DNA of 64,000 bases from an uncultured Cellvibrionales bacterium. Its GTDB lineage: Bacteria > Pseudomonadota > Gammaproteobacteria > Pseudomonadales > Dasaniaceae. The translations under genes were made by a program, and so were the position numbers. Under the pieces are notes generated by a model that worked only from the letters and a program-made list of their open reading frames with translations, had not been told where the DNA came from and did no database searches. Of this stretch, positions 34,491 through 43,369 are shown piece by piece (position 1 is the stretch's first letter; each line of letters starts with the position of its first letter). The stretch spans positions 1-64,000 of the forward strand of contig CAJVZD010000013.1 in the NCBI GenBank assembly GCA_913019905.1, written 5' to 3'.

Positions 34491-35000
34491 ATGCGTTGTC
34501 CATTTTGTTCCTTTGAAGACACCAAAGTTATCGATTCCCGCTTGGTTGCCGAGGGCGGTCAGGTTCGCCGCAGGCGCGAGTGCTTATCATGTTCCGAGCG
34601 TTTTACTACCTATGAGGCGGCTGAATTGCTAATGCCGCGAATTATTAAACAAAATGGTAGCCACGAACCTTTTAACGAAGCGAAAATGCGCTCGGGTTTA
34701 ATGCGTGCGCTCGAGAAACGTCCGGTCAGCTTAGAAAAAATAGATGCCGTTGCCAGTCAAATCGAACACGAGCTACAAGCCACTGGCGAGCGAGAAATAT
34801 CGTCCCTGGTTATCGGTGAGTTAGTCATGAATCAGCTCAAATTACTGGATCAGGTGGCCTACGTGCGTTTTGCGTCGGTCTATCGTGATTTTAAGGACTT
34901 GAATGAGTTCAGAGATGAAATCGATCGATTGGCCAAAGAGCCGGCTGAAGATGGCGAGTCTACAGCAGACGACGAGCGTTCTACCGATAGCGTGTCCTGA
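34491..35000 (+). CDS. nrdR: Transcriptional repressor NrdR
   Basis: Zinc-ribbon/ATP-cone repressor of ribonucleotide reductase genes. The zinc ribbon uses Cys3, Cys6, Cys31 and Cys34, and the ATP-cone domain spans about 46-136 ([19 protein letters not shown]... [10 protein letters not shown]). Length of 169 aa includes a short acidic, disordered tail beyond the usual approximately 150 aa. It heads the nrdR-ribD cluster, as in many proteobacteria. The paired NrdR boxes before nrdJab at 11577-11624 are its likely targets in this window. Confidence 0.97.
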   Translation: MRCPFCSFEDTKVIDSRLVAEGGQVRRRRECLSCSERFTTYEAAELLMPRIIKQNGSHEPFNEAKMRSGLMRALEKRPVSLEKIDAVASQIEHELQATGEREISSLVIGELVMNQLKLLDQVAYVRFASVYRDFKDLNEFRDEIDRLAKEPAEDGESTADDERSTDSVS

Positions 35001-35066
35001 GTTCATCCAGGATTTGCAAGACATCACGCCGGAAGTTGTTACTCGCAGCCAGTTAGGGACTTTATA

Positions 35067-36218
35067 TTGAACGGTAGTAGCTCGTTGGATCAAAAATATA
35101 TGAGTCTTGCTATTGAGGTAGCGAGACGAGGTCTTTATAGCACGTCGCCCAATCCACGGGTGGGCTGTATATTGGTGGGCGACACAGAGATAATAGGCAC
35201 CGGTTTTCATGTTCGGGCCGGAGACGGGCACGCAGAAGTTAATGCGATTCAGGATTCTCGACGTAATTCTAGGCAGACAGCGGGAGCGACCGCCTATGTG
35301 ACACTGGAGCCATGCAGTCATACGGGTAAAACGCCGCCATGCTGTGAAGCGTTGGTTGCGGCGGGTGTCAGTCGAGTGGTGGTGGCGATGGTTGATCCTA
35401 ACCCGCTAGTCGCTGGAAACGGCATCCGGAAGTTACGCGAAGCCGGTATTAGCGTCGAGGTTGGTGTTCTTGAGGAGGAGGCTTTGTCCTTAAATCCCGG
35501 CTTCATAAAGCGGATGACCACCGGTCTGCCATCGGTGTGCGCAAAACTCGCGATGAGTCTCGATGGTCGTACGGCAATGGCTTCCGGTGAAAGCCAGTGG
35601 ATTACGGGAAGTCATGCACGCAGTGACGTTCAGCGGCTTCGGGCTCAAAGTTGTGCAATAATTTCGGGAGTCGATACCGTGATTACCGATAACGCGTCGC
35701 TCACCGTGCGTAAAGACCAGCTGGGATTAGACGAGGAACTCTCTGCCCTGGCTGTGGAGCAGCAACCGTTAAGAGTGATTTTAGATTCGAACTTGCGTTT
35801 GGCACCAACGGCTAAGATATTATCGCAAGCTGGGCAAACGGTTGTTATTGCAGCACAGGAAAATGCCGAAGCGCAGCAGCGATTAAACGATGCCGGCGCC
35901 GAGGTGGTATATCTGCCCAATGACAGTGGTCGAATTGACTTGCACCGGGTTTTAGAATTATTGGGAAAACGTCAATGCAATGAAGTATTACTGGAGGCAG
36001 GTGCGACTTTAGCTGGTGCAATGACGCAGGCGAATTTGATCGATCGTTTCGTGATTTACATGGCGCCCACCTTTTTAGGAAGTCTGGCAAGACCGCTGCT
36101 GACACTACCGCTGGATAAGATGGCTCAACAAAGGCAATTACACATAGAAAGTATATCGCAGGTGGGTGACGACTGGCGTATTGATGCCAGCCCTCAAATT
36201 GTAGCAGGTGATTTGTAA
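35067..36218 (+). CDS. ribD: Bifunctional riboflavin biosynthesis deaminase/reductase RibD
   Basis: Catalyses deamination and then reduction of the pyrimidine intermediate after GTP ring opening. The deaminase domain carries the zinc site His55-Ala-Glu57, with Cys83 and Cys92 in TLEPCSHTGKTPPCC. The reductase domain starts around residue 150 (KLAMSLDGRTAMASGESQWITG). The start is TTG 35067 with AGGGAC about 8 nt upstream; it aligns with the family N-terminus, whereas ATG 35100 would remove conserved residues. Length 383 aa. The riboflavin synthase gene normally expected next is not present. Confidence 0.95.
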   Translation: MNGSSSLDQKYMSLAIEVARRGLYSTSPNPRVGCILVGDTEIIGTGFHVRAGDGHAEVNAIQDSRRNSRQTAGATAYVTLEPCSHTGKTPPCCEALVAAGVSRVVVAMVDPNPLVAGNGIRKLREAGISVEVGVLEEEALSLNPGFIKRMTTGLPSVCAKLAMSLDGRTAMASGESQWITGSHARSDVQRLRAQSCAIISGVDTVITDNASLTVRKDQLGLDEELSALAVEQQPLRVILDSNLRLAPTAKILSQAGQTVVIAAQENAEAQQRLNDAGAEVVYLPNDSGRIDLHRVLELLGKRQCNEVLLEAGATLAGAMTQANLIDRFVIYMAPTFLGSLARPLLTLPLDKMAQQRQLHIESISQVGDDWRIDASPQIVAGDL

Positions 36219-36253
36219 GTGACACTTATCGCTTGATTGCTCGTCTAATTAGT

Positions 36254-36348
36254 AGCTTTAACAATACGTCGACTTAAAGGCTTTAACAATACGTCGACTT
36301 AAAAGCTTTAACAATACGTCGACTTAAAAGCTTTAACAATACGTCGAC
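36254..36348. repeat. 25-bp tandem array, 3.8 copies, between ribD and ribB
   Basis: The unit (A/G)GCTTTAACAATACGTCGAC followed by TTAAA begins at 36254, 36279, 36304 and 36329 (last copy 20 bp). Copies are identical except for one base, so the array is young. It fills half of the 187-bp gap where ribE usually lies. Confidence 0.96.
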
Positions 36349-36405
36349 AAGGCTGGTTTTGCTGGCTGGGCTTCAAAGCAAGATTTAACTGAAGGAATGA
36401 TGACA

Positions 36406-37527
36406 ATGGCACTAAATACTATTGAAGAATTAATACAAGATATGCGCCTCGGCAAGATGGTGATTTTAATGGATGACGAGGATCGAGAAAATGAAGGCGA
36501 TCTCGTTATGGCATCGGAATGTGTGAAGCCACAAGATATTAATTTTATGGCAACTCACGCGCGAGGTTTGGTTTGTTTGACTTTGACGGTGGATCGTTGT
36601 CGCCAATTGGATTTGCCATTAATGGTTGACGGTGACAATGGTGCTCAGTTTGGTACGAATTTCACTCTGTCTATCGAGGCGGCGGAAGGTGTCACAACCG
36701 GTATTTCTGCCGCGGATCGAGCGCACACGGTTCGTACGGCCGTAGCGCGTGGGGCAAAGGGAACTGACATCGTTCAGCCCGGACACATATTTCCAATTAT
36801 GGCTCAACCGGGTGGCGTACTGACGCGTGCCGGACACACAGAAGCTGGTTGCGACATGGCGAGAATGGCGGGTTTTGAAGGGTCGTCTACGATCGTCGAG
36901 ATTATGAATCCGGACGGTTCCATGGCACGTCGCCCAGAGCTGGAAGTATTTGCCGAAGAGCATGGTTTAAAGATAGGCACCATAGCCGATTTGATTCATT
37001 ACCGCGTGATTAATGAGCGCACTATCGAAAAAACGAGCGAAGGAACCGTGAACACCGATCACGGTGAGTTTACTCTGCATACTTATCGGGATTTGTTGAA
37101 CGGCAATATTCATCTGGCGATGGTAAAAGGTGATATTACTGAGAACGAATCGACTTTGGTTCGGGTCAATATAACTTCTTCTGTCAGAGACCTGTTAAAT
37201 ACTCAACCGGGTGACGAGCCGGGCTGGAATATTCAGCGCTGTTTAGAAAAAATAGCGAAGGAAGGTAGTGGTGTTGTCGTGTTATTGGCCACTCATGAAA
37301 CGCCCGCCGACGTATTAGCCAGCGTTGACATTGCCATGGGTAAGACATCGACCCATTTGCCCGCTGCAGCAGGCAGTCACAATGCGCAGCTCAATGTTGG
37401 TCTGGGGTCTCAAATATTGCGAGATGTTGGCGTTAGTAAAATTCGATTGATGAGCGCACCGATCAAATACAATGCTTTGTCCGGGTTTGATCTTGAAGTT
37501 GTCGGGTTTGAGGCTTGTCCCTCCTAA
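36406..37527 (+). CDS. ribB: 3,4-dihydroxy-2-butanone-4-phosphate synthase with degenerate GTP cyclohydrolase II-like domain (RibBX type)
   Basis: The N-terminal RibB domain (about 1-205) makes dihydroxybutanone phosphate from ribulose 5-phosphate. [28 protein letters not shown] and [16 protein letters not shown] are intact. The C-terminal half (about 210-373) has a GTP cyclohydrolase II fold but lacks the zinc cysteines and the RQEGRGIGL motif that the separate ribA in this window has, so it is unlikely to be active. This is known as RibBX. Of three close ATGs, 36406 is chosen because AAGGA is 9 nt upstream and the protein then starts MALNTIEEL as in Pseudomonas. Confidence 0.93.
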   Translation: MALNTIEELIQDMRLGKMVILMDDEDRENEGDLVMASECVKPQDINFMATHARGLVCLTLTVDRCRQLDLPLMVDGDNGAQFGTNFTLSIEAAEGVTTGISAADRAHTVRTAVARGAKGTDIVQPGHIFPIMAQPGGVLTRAGHTEAGCDMARMAGFEGSSTIVEIMNPDGSMARRPELEVFAEEHGLKIGTIADLIHYRVINERTIEKTSEGTVNTDHGEFTLHTYRDLLNGNIHLAMVKGDITENESTLVRVNITSSVRDLLNTQPGDEPGWNIQRCLEKIAKEGSGVVVLLATHETPADVLASVDIAMGKTSTHLPAAAGSHNAQLNVGLGSQILRDVGVSKIRLMSAPIKYNALSGFDLEVVGFEACPS

Positions 37528-37621
37528 GGTTTTAGCGGGCTCGCCGGTGAATTTTGAAATTCAGATATTTTAATTCATCCAAGAATTTATTTTTAGTTAT
37601 TTCGAGAAATATAGGATTTAT

Positions 37622-38101
37622 ATGAAAGGTGTAGAAACAGTTAAGTTTGATGCTGTGACATTTAGCGATACCAAAATTGCTATAGTGGTTACTGGCTGGA
37701 ACAAGTTTATTGTCGATAACCTGCAGGCCGGAGCTGTTGAACATTTAAAGAGTAATGGCATCCTTGAGGAACATATATCGATCGTCGAATGTCCCGGTGC
37801 CTATGAAATACCGCTGACATGCCAAAAAATTGCGCAGACAAAAAAGTTTGACGCCATAATCACCTTAGGCGCGGTTATTCGTGGAGGAACCCCGCACTTT
37901 GAATTTGTTGCTGGCGAATGTTCCAACGGGGTTATGCGTGTTAGTCTTGACGAGGGCTTGCCCATTGCTTTTGGTGTGTTGACAGTCAATGACGATCAAC
38001 AAGCGTTCGATCGGTCCGGCCACGGTGAAAATTCTGAAAACAAAGGGATCGAGTCGGCTGCCTGCGTTCTGGAAATGCTCAGTGTTATTGCGAGTTTGTA
38101 A
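37622..38101 (+). CDS. ribH: 6,7-dimethyl-8-ribityllumazine synthase
   Basis: Penultimate riboflavin enzyme, joining the pyrimidine and dihydroxybutanone phosphate. VVTGWNKFIVDNLQAGAVEHL, VECPGAYEIPLTCQ and ITLGAVIRGGTPHFEFVAGEC (with the catalytic His) are canonical, as is GVLTVNDDQQAFDR. Length of 159 aa is standard. AGGA lies 6 nt before the ATG. It sits 94 nt behind ribB and 78 nt ahead of nusB. Confidence 0.96.
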   Translation: MKGVETVKFDAVTFSDTKIAIVVTGWNKFIVDNLQAGAVEHLKSNGILEEHISIVECPGAYEIPLTCQKIAQTKKFDAIITLGAVIRGGTPHFEFVAGECSNGVMRVSLDEGLPIAFGVLTVNDDQQAFDRSGHGENSENKGIESAACVLEMLSVIASL

Positions 38102-38179
38102 TTGTATTTCTATCAGTAAAGAATAGTCGCCGTTCGGTAATGCGACTGCCAATTCTTATCGATTTAAAGTGAGAAAATA

Positions 38180-38650
38180 GTGACAAACAAAGTATCGGAG
38201 AAATCGGGTATCAATCCTGCAGCTCGGCGCAGAGCTCGCCATTATGGCATGCAGGCGTTGTACCAGTGGCAGATGACCAAGACTGCACTCGGTGAAATCG
38301 AGTTACAGTTCTTGGCTGATTATGACTTCACAAAAACAGACGTCGAATATTTTCACGATATCATTCACACTATACCGGCTAACCTAGCCGAATTAGAAAG
38401 TGCATTTGTGCCGTTTTTGGATCGCTCTATTGATGATCTCGATCCTATTGAGTTAGCATTGCTGCGTTTGGGTTCTTATGAGCTGGTAAAGCGCATCGAT
38501 ATTCCCTACAAGGTTTCAATTAATGAAGCGGTGGCATTGGCGAAAAAGTTCGGTGCAACCGATGGCCATAAATATATTAATGGGGTTTTAGACAAATTGG
38601 CTCGAGAAGTGCGCGTTATAGAAATTGACGCTGATAAAAGCCGTAATTAA
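38180..38650 (+). CDS. nusB: Transcription antitermination protein NusB
   Basis: All-helical factor that binds boxA RNA with S10 (NusE) during rRNA antitermination. ARRRARHYGMQALYQWQM, LDPIELALLRLGSYEL and YKVSINEAVALAKKFG with the terminal YINGVLDKLAREVR are hallmarks. The start is GTG 38180 with a GTGAG/GAGAA-type Shine-Dalgarno. Length of 156 aa includes a slightly extended N-terminus relative to E. coli (139). Confidence 0.95.
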   Translation: MTNKVSEKSGINPAARRRARHYGMQALYQWQMTKTALGEIELQFLADYDFTKTDVEYFHDIIHTIPANLAELESAFVPFLDRSIDDLDPIELALLRLGSYELVKRIDIPYKVSINEAVALAKKFGATDGHKYINGVLDKLAREVRVIEIDADKSRN

Positions 38651-38732
38651 AACCACCCATATCGCTGACGATTTATCTCATCAATTGCGGCTTCCCCGTA
38701 ATTGGTACGACGAGAGCAGGCCAATCACCTTT

Positions 38733-39773
38733 ATGATAACCGGCAATAAATTCGATTCTGAACAGCGTGTTTTGTCTGAATTTGAAGTCATTCGACGGTA
38801 CTTTTCCAATATCGGCGATTCAAACCCAAGAAATGCCACCAGCGAGGCCAAGTCGGCGATTGTGCTAAGCGGCGGCGATGATTGTGCACTGCTGTCATTA
38901 CCCGAAAATAACCGCCTGGCTATCTCCATCGATACACTGGTCGTAGATACCCACTTTCCTAAAAACGCGTTAGCGGACGATATTGCACGCAGATCTTTAG
39001 CGGTCGCCGTGAGTGATCTTGCTGCCATGGGTGCTCGACCTGTCGCTTTTACCTTGGCGTTGACTCTGCCCGACCTAAATACTCAATGGCTTCAGCGGTT
39101 TAGCGAGGGTTTGCACGAGAGTGCCTGCTTTTATGGGGTTCCGCTGATAGGCGGCGACACGACTAAGGGGCCGCTGACTATTACGATACAAGTCCACGGT
39201 ATTGTTGCCGAAAATACAGAGCTGCGTCGAAGTGGCGCAAGTCCGGGAGACAAAATTTATGTTTCTGGCTATTTGGGTGACGCCGCAGTGGCTCTGGACA
39301 TTATCCAACAACGCCTGATCGTTGCAGACAGTCCTCGTCATTACTTTTATAATCGGTTTTATCGTCCGACGGCAAGAGTGGAATTAGGCCAGGCATTATT
39401 GCCTTTGGCTAGTTCAGCGATTGATATATCGGATGGTTTGCTGGCCGACGTCGGTCATATTGCCGAGAGCAGTGAAGTGTTAGCGAAGATCTATCCCCAG
39501 AAGATACCGCTGTCAAAAGAATTGAATGAGCTGGTACAAAATCAAACAATCGATAAAAATGCGGTCGAGTATTATGCTTTAACCGGTGGCGATGATTATG
39601 AATTGTGTTTTACCGTCGCGGCTGAGTTTCAATCGGAATTATTAACATATGCGGCATCAATGGAGGTGAATATTACCGAGATTGGAGAAATAGTTGCAGG
39701 CCGCGGCGTTGAATGTCTAAATAGTGCTGGCGAACAGCTTGATTATAAGGTGAAGGGATACCAGCATTTTTAG
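38733..39773 (+). CDS. thiL: Thiamine-monophosphate kinase
   Basis: Phosphorylates thiamine monophosphate to the active diphosphate. After SEFEVIRRYF, the family motifs VLSGGDDCALLSLP, ISIDTLVVDTHFP, LAVAVSDLAAMGARPVAF and LIGGDTTKGPLTI are clear, followed by ISDGLLADVGHIAE and GGDDYELCFT. The frame is open upstream into nusB, but those residues have no family counterpart, so ATG 38733 is chosen (346 aa; E. coli 325) despite only a weak GCAGG upstream. A later TTG at 38772 would fit the family N-terminus more tightly. Confidence 0.92.
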   Translation: MITGNKFDSEQRVLSEFEVIRRYFSNIGDSNPRNATSEAKSAIVLSGGDDCALLSLPENNRLAISIDTLVVDTHFPKNALADDIARRSLAVAVSDLAAMGARPVAFTLALTLPDLNTQWLQRFSEGLHESACFYGVPLIGGDTTKGPLTITIQVHGIVAENTELRRSGASPGDKIYVSGYLGDAAVALDIIQQRLIVADSPRHYFYNRFYRPTARVELGQALLPLASSAIDISDGLLADVGHIAESSEVLAKIYPQKIPLSKELNELVQNQTIDKNAVEYYALTGGDDYELCFTVAAEFQSELLTYAASMEVNITEIGEIVAGRGVECLNSAGEQLDYKVKGYQHF

Positions 39774-39887
39774 TTATCTCAAGCAGGCAGCGACCTTTTT
39801 AAGGTAGTAGTCTTTGAATGGTTTTAAAGTTTGATAGTATCGCAAGTGGCCTCCTTTTCGAGGCTGAATGAAAAATTTTAACCACGC

Positions 39888-39893
39888 TATAAT
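39888..39893 (+). promoter_or_regulatory. -10 element immediately upstream of pgpA
   Basis: A perfect TATAAT ends 9 nt before ATG 39903. Transcription would start at about 39900-39903, giving a leaderless or nearly leaderless mRNA. No convincing -35 element is present. Confidence 0.4.
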
Positions 39894-39902
39894 TTGATCA
39901 TT

Positions 39903-40376
39903 ATGACAGTAAGCCCGACAGCTATTCTCAAAAATCCGATCCATTGTTTGGCCTTTGGTTTTGGTAGCGGCCTTGCTCCGAAAGCACCTGGGACTTTTGG
40001 GACTTTAATGGCCATCCCTCTTTATCTTTTGCTAGCGCAATCTTCCTTGCTTGTTTACGCCGCTATCGTATTCGCCGCGTTTATCATTGGTATTTTCTTA
40101 TGTGGAAAAACCGCTGATGATCTGGGGGTGCATGATCATCCGGGTATAGTGTGGGACGAGTTTGTCGGTTTTTGGATTACAATGTTTGCTGCTCCGGCGG
40201 GCTTTTTGTGGCTGCTGGCAGGTTTTGCTCTGTTTCGTTTATTTGACATTTGGAAGCCCTGGCCGATAAAAATACTCGATAACAAAATCGAAACAGGGTT
40301 CGGTATTATGATTGATGATGTACTGGCAGGTATTTACGCCTTGGCGATTTTACAAATTGTTGCCCGGGTCATTTAA
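39903..40376 (+). CDS. pgpA: Phosphatidylglycerophosphatase A
   Basis: Membrane enzyme removing phosphate from phosphatidylglycerophosphate to give phosphatidylglycerol. The N-terminal FGSGLAPKAPGTFGTL and the HDHPGIVWDEFVGFWITM motif are diagnostic; three to four membrane helices follow and the end reads IMIDDVLAGIYAL. ATG 39903 gives 157 aa. An in-frame TTG at 39894 is possible but neither start has a Shine-Dalgarno. The thiL-pgpA order is conserved, here with a 129-bp gap. Confidence 0.93.
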   Translation: MTVSPTAILKNPIHCLAFGFGSGLAPKAPGTFGTLMAIPLYLLLAQSSLLVYAAIVFAAFIIGIFLCGKTADDLGVHDHPGIVWDEFVGFWITMFAAPAGFLWLLAGFALFRLFDIWKPWPIKILDNKIETGFGIMIDDVLAGIYALAILQIVARVI

Positions 40377-40464
40377 TTGATCGCTAGCTTGCCTATTTGA
40401 TGGATGCAGCCAAAAATGGCTTGTAAAAAAGACTTGCGAACAAAAAGGGTCTAGGAAAAATTCG

Positions 40465-41946
40465 ATGAAAGATATTACGGATCTAGTTCTCATCATTGAT
40501 TCCAGTGTGCCTATCGTGGTGTTGGAGACACATAATGAGCCACGAGCGCTAGAATTATTAACCCAGGTCGCCATGAAAAAACAGCTGGGTTTTTGTTGTT
40601 GGTCGATAACCGAAGGTTTACAGAGAGTGGGCTTTGGTGATGGACTGGATTTACCGGCTGATCTCGAATCTCCCGCCGACGCACTAAAACAAATTAAGCA
40701 AAATAGAACACCATCTTTGTTCGCCTTGTGTGACTTTCATCCGTTTTTGAAAGGAAATCCTGAGCATGTTCGCCTGTTGAAAGATATTGCTCAGAGTTAT
40801 TCCCGTTTAAAACATACGCTGGTTTTAATCAGTCATGAACTGGAAATTCCACCGGAGTTGCAGAGTTATTGTGCAAAATTTTCCCTAAGTTTACCTAATG
40901 GCGCGCAACTCATGGCCATTGTTCGTGAGGAGGTGGCGAGCTGGTCTAAAGAAAATGCAAACGCAAGAATCAAAACAGATCACGTGACTCTGAAAAAGTT
41001 GATAAAAAACTTGCAGGGTTTAAGCCGCCACGACGCCAGGAGGCTGGTTCGAGGTGCAATACGAGATGGCGGCGCTATTACCGAAGACGATTTGCCCGAG
41101 ATAAATAAGGCTAAGTTTGAGCTTATTGATATGGATGGGGTTTTGAGCTTTGAGTACGACACAGAAAAATTTTCCGCCGTGGGTGGTCTGCTCAATCTCA
41201 AAGAGTGGGTTAAACAGCGTGAAGCCATATTCCTAAATTCAGAAAATACCTCGGACAAACCGAAAGGCGTTATGTTGCTTGGCATTCAGGGCGGCGGTAA
41301 AAGCCTCGCCGCAAAATCGATTGCCGGCTTGTGGGGAGTGCCTCTGCTGCGTTTGGATATGGCGGCCTTATACAACAAATTTATTGGTGAAACTGAGAAG
41401 AACTTAAGTAAATCCCTGGCGCAGGCTTCGTTGATGTCTCCCTGTGTTTTGTGGATAGATGAAATCGAAAAAGGTCTCGCTACCAGTGATAACGACGATA
41501 GTACTTCGCGAAGAGTGCTGGGAACGTTGCTCACTTGGATGGCCGAGAGAAAATCTAACGTATTTATAGTGGCAACTTCAAATGATGTATCGAAACTGCC
41601 GCCCGAACTACTGAGAAAAGGTAGGATGGATGAAATATTTTTTGTCGATTTGCCCGACCCGTTTGTGCGTGAAGAGATTTTCTCAATTCATTTGTCCAAG
41701 CGAAATTTTAAATCCGAGAACTTTAATCTACCTATTTTAGCCAAAAATTCAGAGGGCTTTTCAGGGGCTGAAATCGAGCAGGCAGTCGTCGCAGCTCTAT
41801 ATATTACATCGGCTCAACGAGAACCTTTAACAACCGAACATATTGAACAGCAACTACAGGCGACGTATCCGCTATCGGTTGTCATGTCCGAAAAGATCGA
41901 TGATTTGCGATCTTGGGCTCAAGATAGAACAGTATCAGCGGGCTGA
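40465..41946 (+). CDS. AAA+ ATPase, Ycf46-like
   Basis: Cytoplasmic AAA+ ATPase (493 aa) resembling plastid/cyanobacterial Ycf46. The N-terminal half (about 1-220) is a degenerate ATPase-like domain without a P-loop. The C-terminal half has Walker A GIQGGGKS (273-280), pore-loop region YNKFIGETEKNL, Walker B CVLWIDEIEKGL (327-338), sensor VATSNDVSKLP and the arginine finger region ELLRKGRMDEIFF. In cyanobacteria the family has been linked to inorganic-carbon responses; the role in heterotrophs is unknown. TAGGA precedes the ATG. It is inserted between pgpA and thiD, interrupting the usual order towards ribA. Confidence 0.83.
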   Translation: MKDITDLVLIIDSSVPIVVLETHNEPRALELLTQVAMKKQLGFCCWSITEGLQRVGFGDGLDLPADLESPADALKQIKQNRTPSLFALCDFHPFLKGNPEHVRLLKDIAQSYSRLKHTLVLISHELEIPPELQSYCAKFSLSLPNGAQLMAIVREEVASWSKENANARIKTDHVTLKKLIKNLQGLSRHDARRLVRGAIRDGGAITEDDLPEINKAKFELIDMDGVLSFEYDTEKFSAVGGLLNLKEWVKQREAIFLNSENTSDKPKGVMLLGIQGGGKSLAAKSIAGLWGVPLLRLDMAALYNKFIGETEKNLSKSLAQASLMSPCVLWIDEIEKGLATSDNDDSTSRRVLGTLLTWMAERKSNVFIVATSNDVSKLPPELLRKGRMDEIFFVDLPDPFVREEIFSIHLSKRNFKSENFNLPILAKNSEGFSGAEIEQAVVAALYITSAQREPLTTEHIEQQLQATYPLSVVMSEKIDDLRSWAQDRTVSAG

Positions 41947-42031
41947 AGATTATCTTTGATGAGTGTTCTCAACATGAAAAATGTTTTATGATAAAGCGTA
42001 AATAATATGATTTTTAAAAAGAGAGAATGGC

Positions 42032-42907
42032 GTGTTCGAAAATCAATCAACTAAAGTCCCTGTCGTTTGGACAATTGGCGCGTCAGATCCGAGCAGCGGT
42101 TCTGGTGTACAAGCTGATTTACTAACTTTTAAGGATTATTCCGTGCATGGCTGCACGGTAATAACCGCGTTAAACGCTCAAAACTCCTTCGCTTTAGGAA
42201 ATTCCTCTCCGGCTCCTCGAGAAAATTTTACCGCACAACTTAGCGCTCTCGAATTTGACATGCCCGCCGCATCGATCAAGTTGGGTATGATGCCAAACCT
42301 GGAAGTAACTGAGGCGGTGTTTGATTATCTTCAGGATTATAAAGGTTTTGTGGTTTACGACCTTGAGCTCGATAATTGTGGAACGGCTTTTTTGGCGGAG
42401 GCGAAAGATGTAGTTTTGTCTAAATTACTCAAGCGCGTTGATTTGGTCATCGCCAACACTGAAGAGGTCAATACGCTGTCGGGCATTGAAGTAACGAGCG
42501 AAGACAGCATGATCGAAGCAGCGAAGTATTTTCTTGACCTCGGTGCTCGATCTGTCTTGGTTACGGGTGCGAGAATTGTTAACAATCAGGGTGACGCTCA
42601 GAATTCCTCTGACAAGAAAGAGAAGCGCTTTGACTATTGGTCCGATGGTGCTTCTGCATACTGGTTGGCGTTTGAGTCTATCCTCACAGCTAATAATCAA
42701 GGTGGTGGTTGCACGCTATCTGCGGCTATAACCGCCATGATGGGTAGTGGGTTTGAACAGAGAGAGGCAATCATACAGGCTAAGGCCTATGTTACCAAAG
42801 GCATTAGAGGCGCTCGGCAAATCGGCAATGGTCCTGGCACTGTTGCACATTTAGGCTTGTCTGACGACCCGCAAGATATGCCTGAAGTTTTTGAATCATT
42901 CGATTGA
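42032..42907 (+). CDS. thiD: Hydroxymethylpyrimidine/phosphomethylpyrimidine kinase
   Basis: Ribokinase-fold kinase phosphorylating the thiamine pyrimidine moiety twice. It has VWTIGASDPSSGSGVQADL at the N-terminus, HGCTVITALNAQNS, IKLGMMPN, and the C-terminal anion-hole/catalytic segment GGGCTLSAAITAMMG, with a Cys where many kinases of this fold have Asp; Cys is common in ThiD. The VTGAR strand region is followed by a charged insertion around 190-205 that is longer than usual. The start is GTG 42032 behind GAGAG. It lies four genes after nusB and close to thiL, so thiamine salvage steps are grouped. Confidence 0.88.
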   Translation: MFENQSTKVPVVWTIGASDPSSGSGVQADLLTFKDYSVHGCTVITALNAQNSFALGNSSPAPRENFTAQLSALEFDMPAASIKLGMMPNLEVTEAVFDYLQDYKGFVVYDLELDNCGTAFLAEAKDVVLSKLLKRVDLVIANTEEVNTLSGIEVTSEDSMIEAAKYFLDLGARSVLVTGARIVNNQGDAQNSSDKKEKRFDYWSDGASAYWLAFESILTANNQGGGCTLSAAITAMMGSGFEQREAIIQAKAYVTKGIRGARQIGNGPGTVAHLGLSDDPQDMPEVFESFD

Positions 42908-43369
42908 GTCATCAGGTTCGCGGGAGAGACCGTGCCGACAAAAATCGTGTGCGGTTTGAACCTATGTGCCTGGTAGCCAATGAGTCCGTATAGAGGTTCC
43001 TCCTGAGCGAGCTTGTTAATAGATCAATTTAACCTTTTATTATCCGTATAATTTGGCAACCCCTGCAGGCTTTTGAGGCATCTAACAGTCATTATCATGT
43101 TGAACGAATCTTATCGTTTGTTTCCTCGAGTCGTTAGTTGGACATTATATCGCCATTACTTTTTTAAGGTCGTGGGGTTGCCGGCTTATTCTAAGATTGT
43201 CAGAATTCCTGGATTTATAATGGCAAAAGGTTAACAGTAGGGATTCGCGTTATAACTTAGCCGACCTTTTGATCTATCATTATTTAAGTGCTGACCGTGT
43301 TTTTCCGCATCTTTGTGCTACTGGGTGGCAATATCAACGTTCACAAAATAAGAGGTAGGGCTCAGCTTT
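42908..43369 (+). other. thiD-aspartic protease intergenic region
   Basis: This 462-bp gap has a TATAAT at 43047-43052 and a set of nested complementary segments: GGCAACCCC (43055-43063) with GGGGTTGCC (43174-43182), CTAAC (43082-43086) with GTTAG (43133-43137), and TGAACGA/TCGTTTG (43101-43107/43114-43120, two G-U). Some of this pairing is expected by chance in a gap this long. I recognise no known riboswitch. Confidence 0.35.

Noticed and set aside
36219-36405. FMN riboswitch before ribB
   Set aside because: The gap is mostly a 25-bp tandem array, and none of the conserved RFN-element segments is visible.
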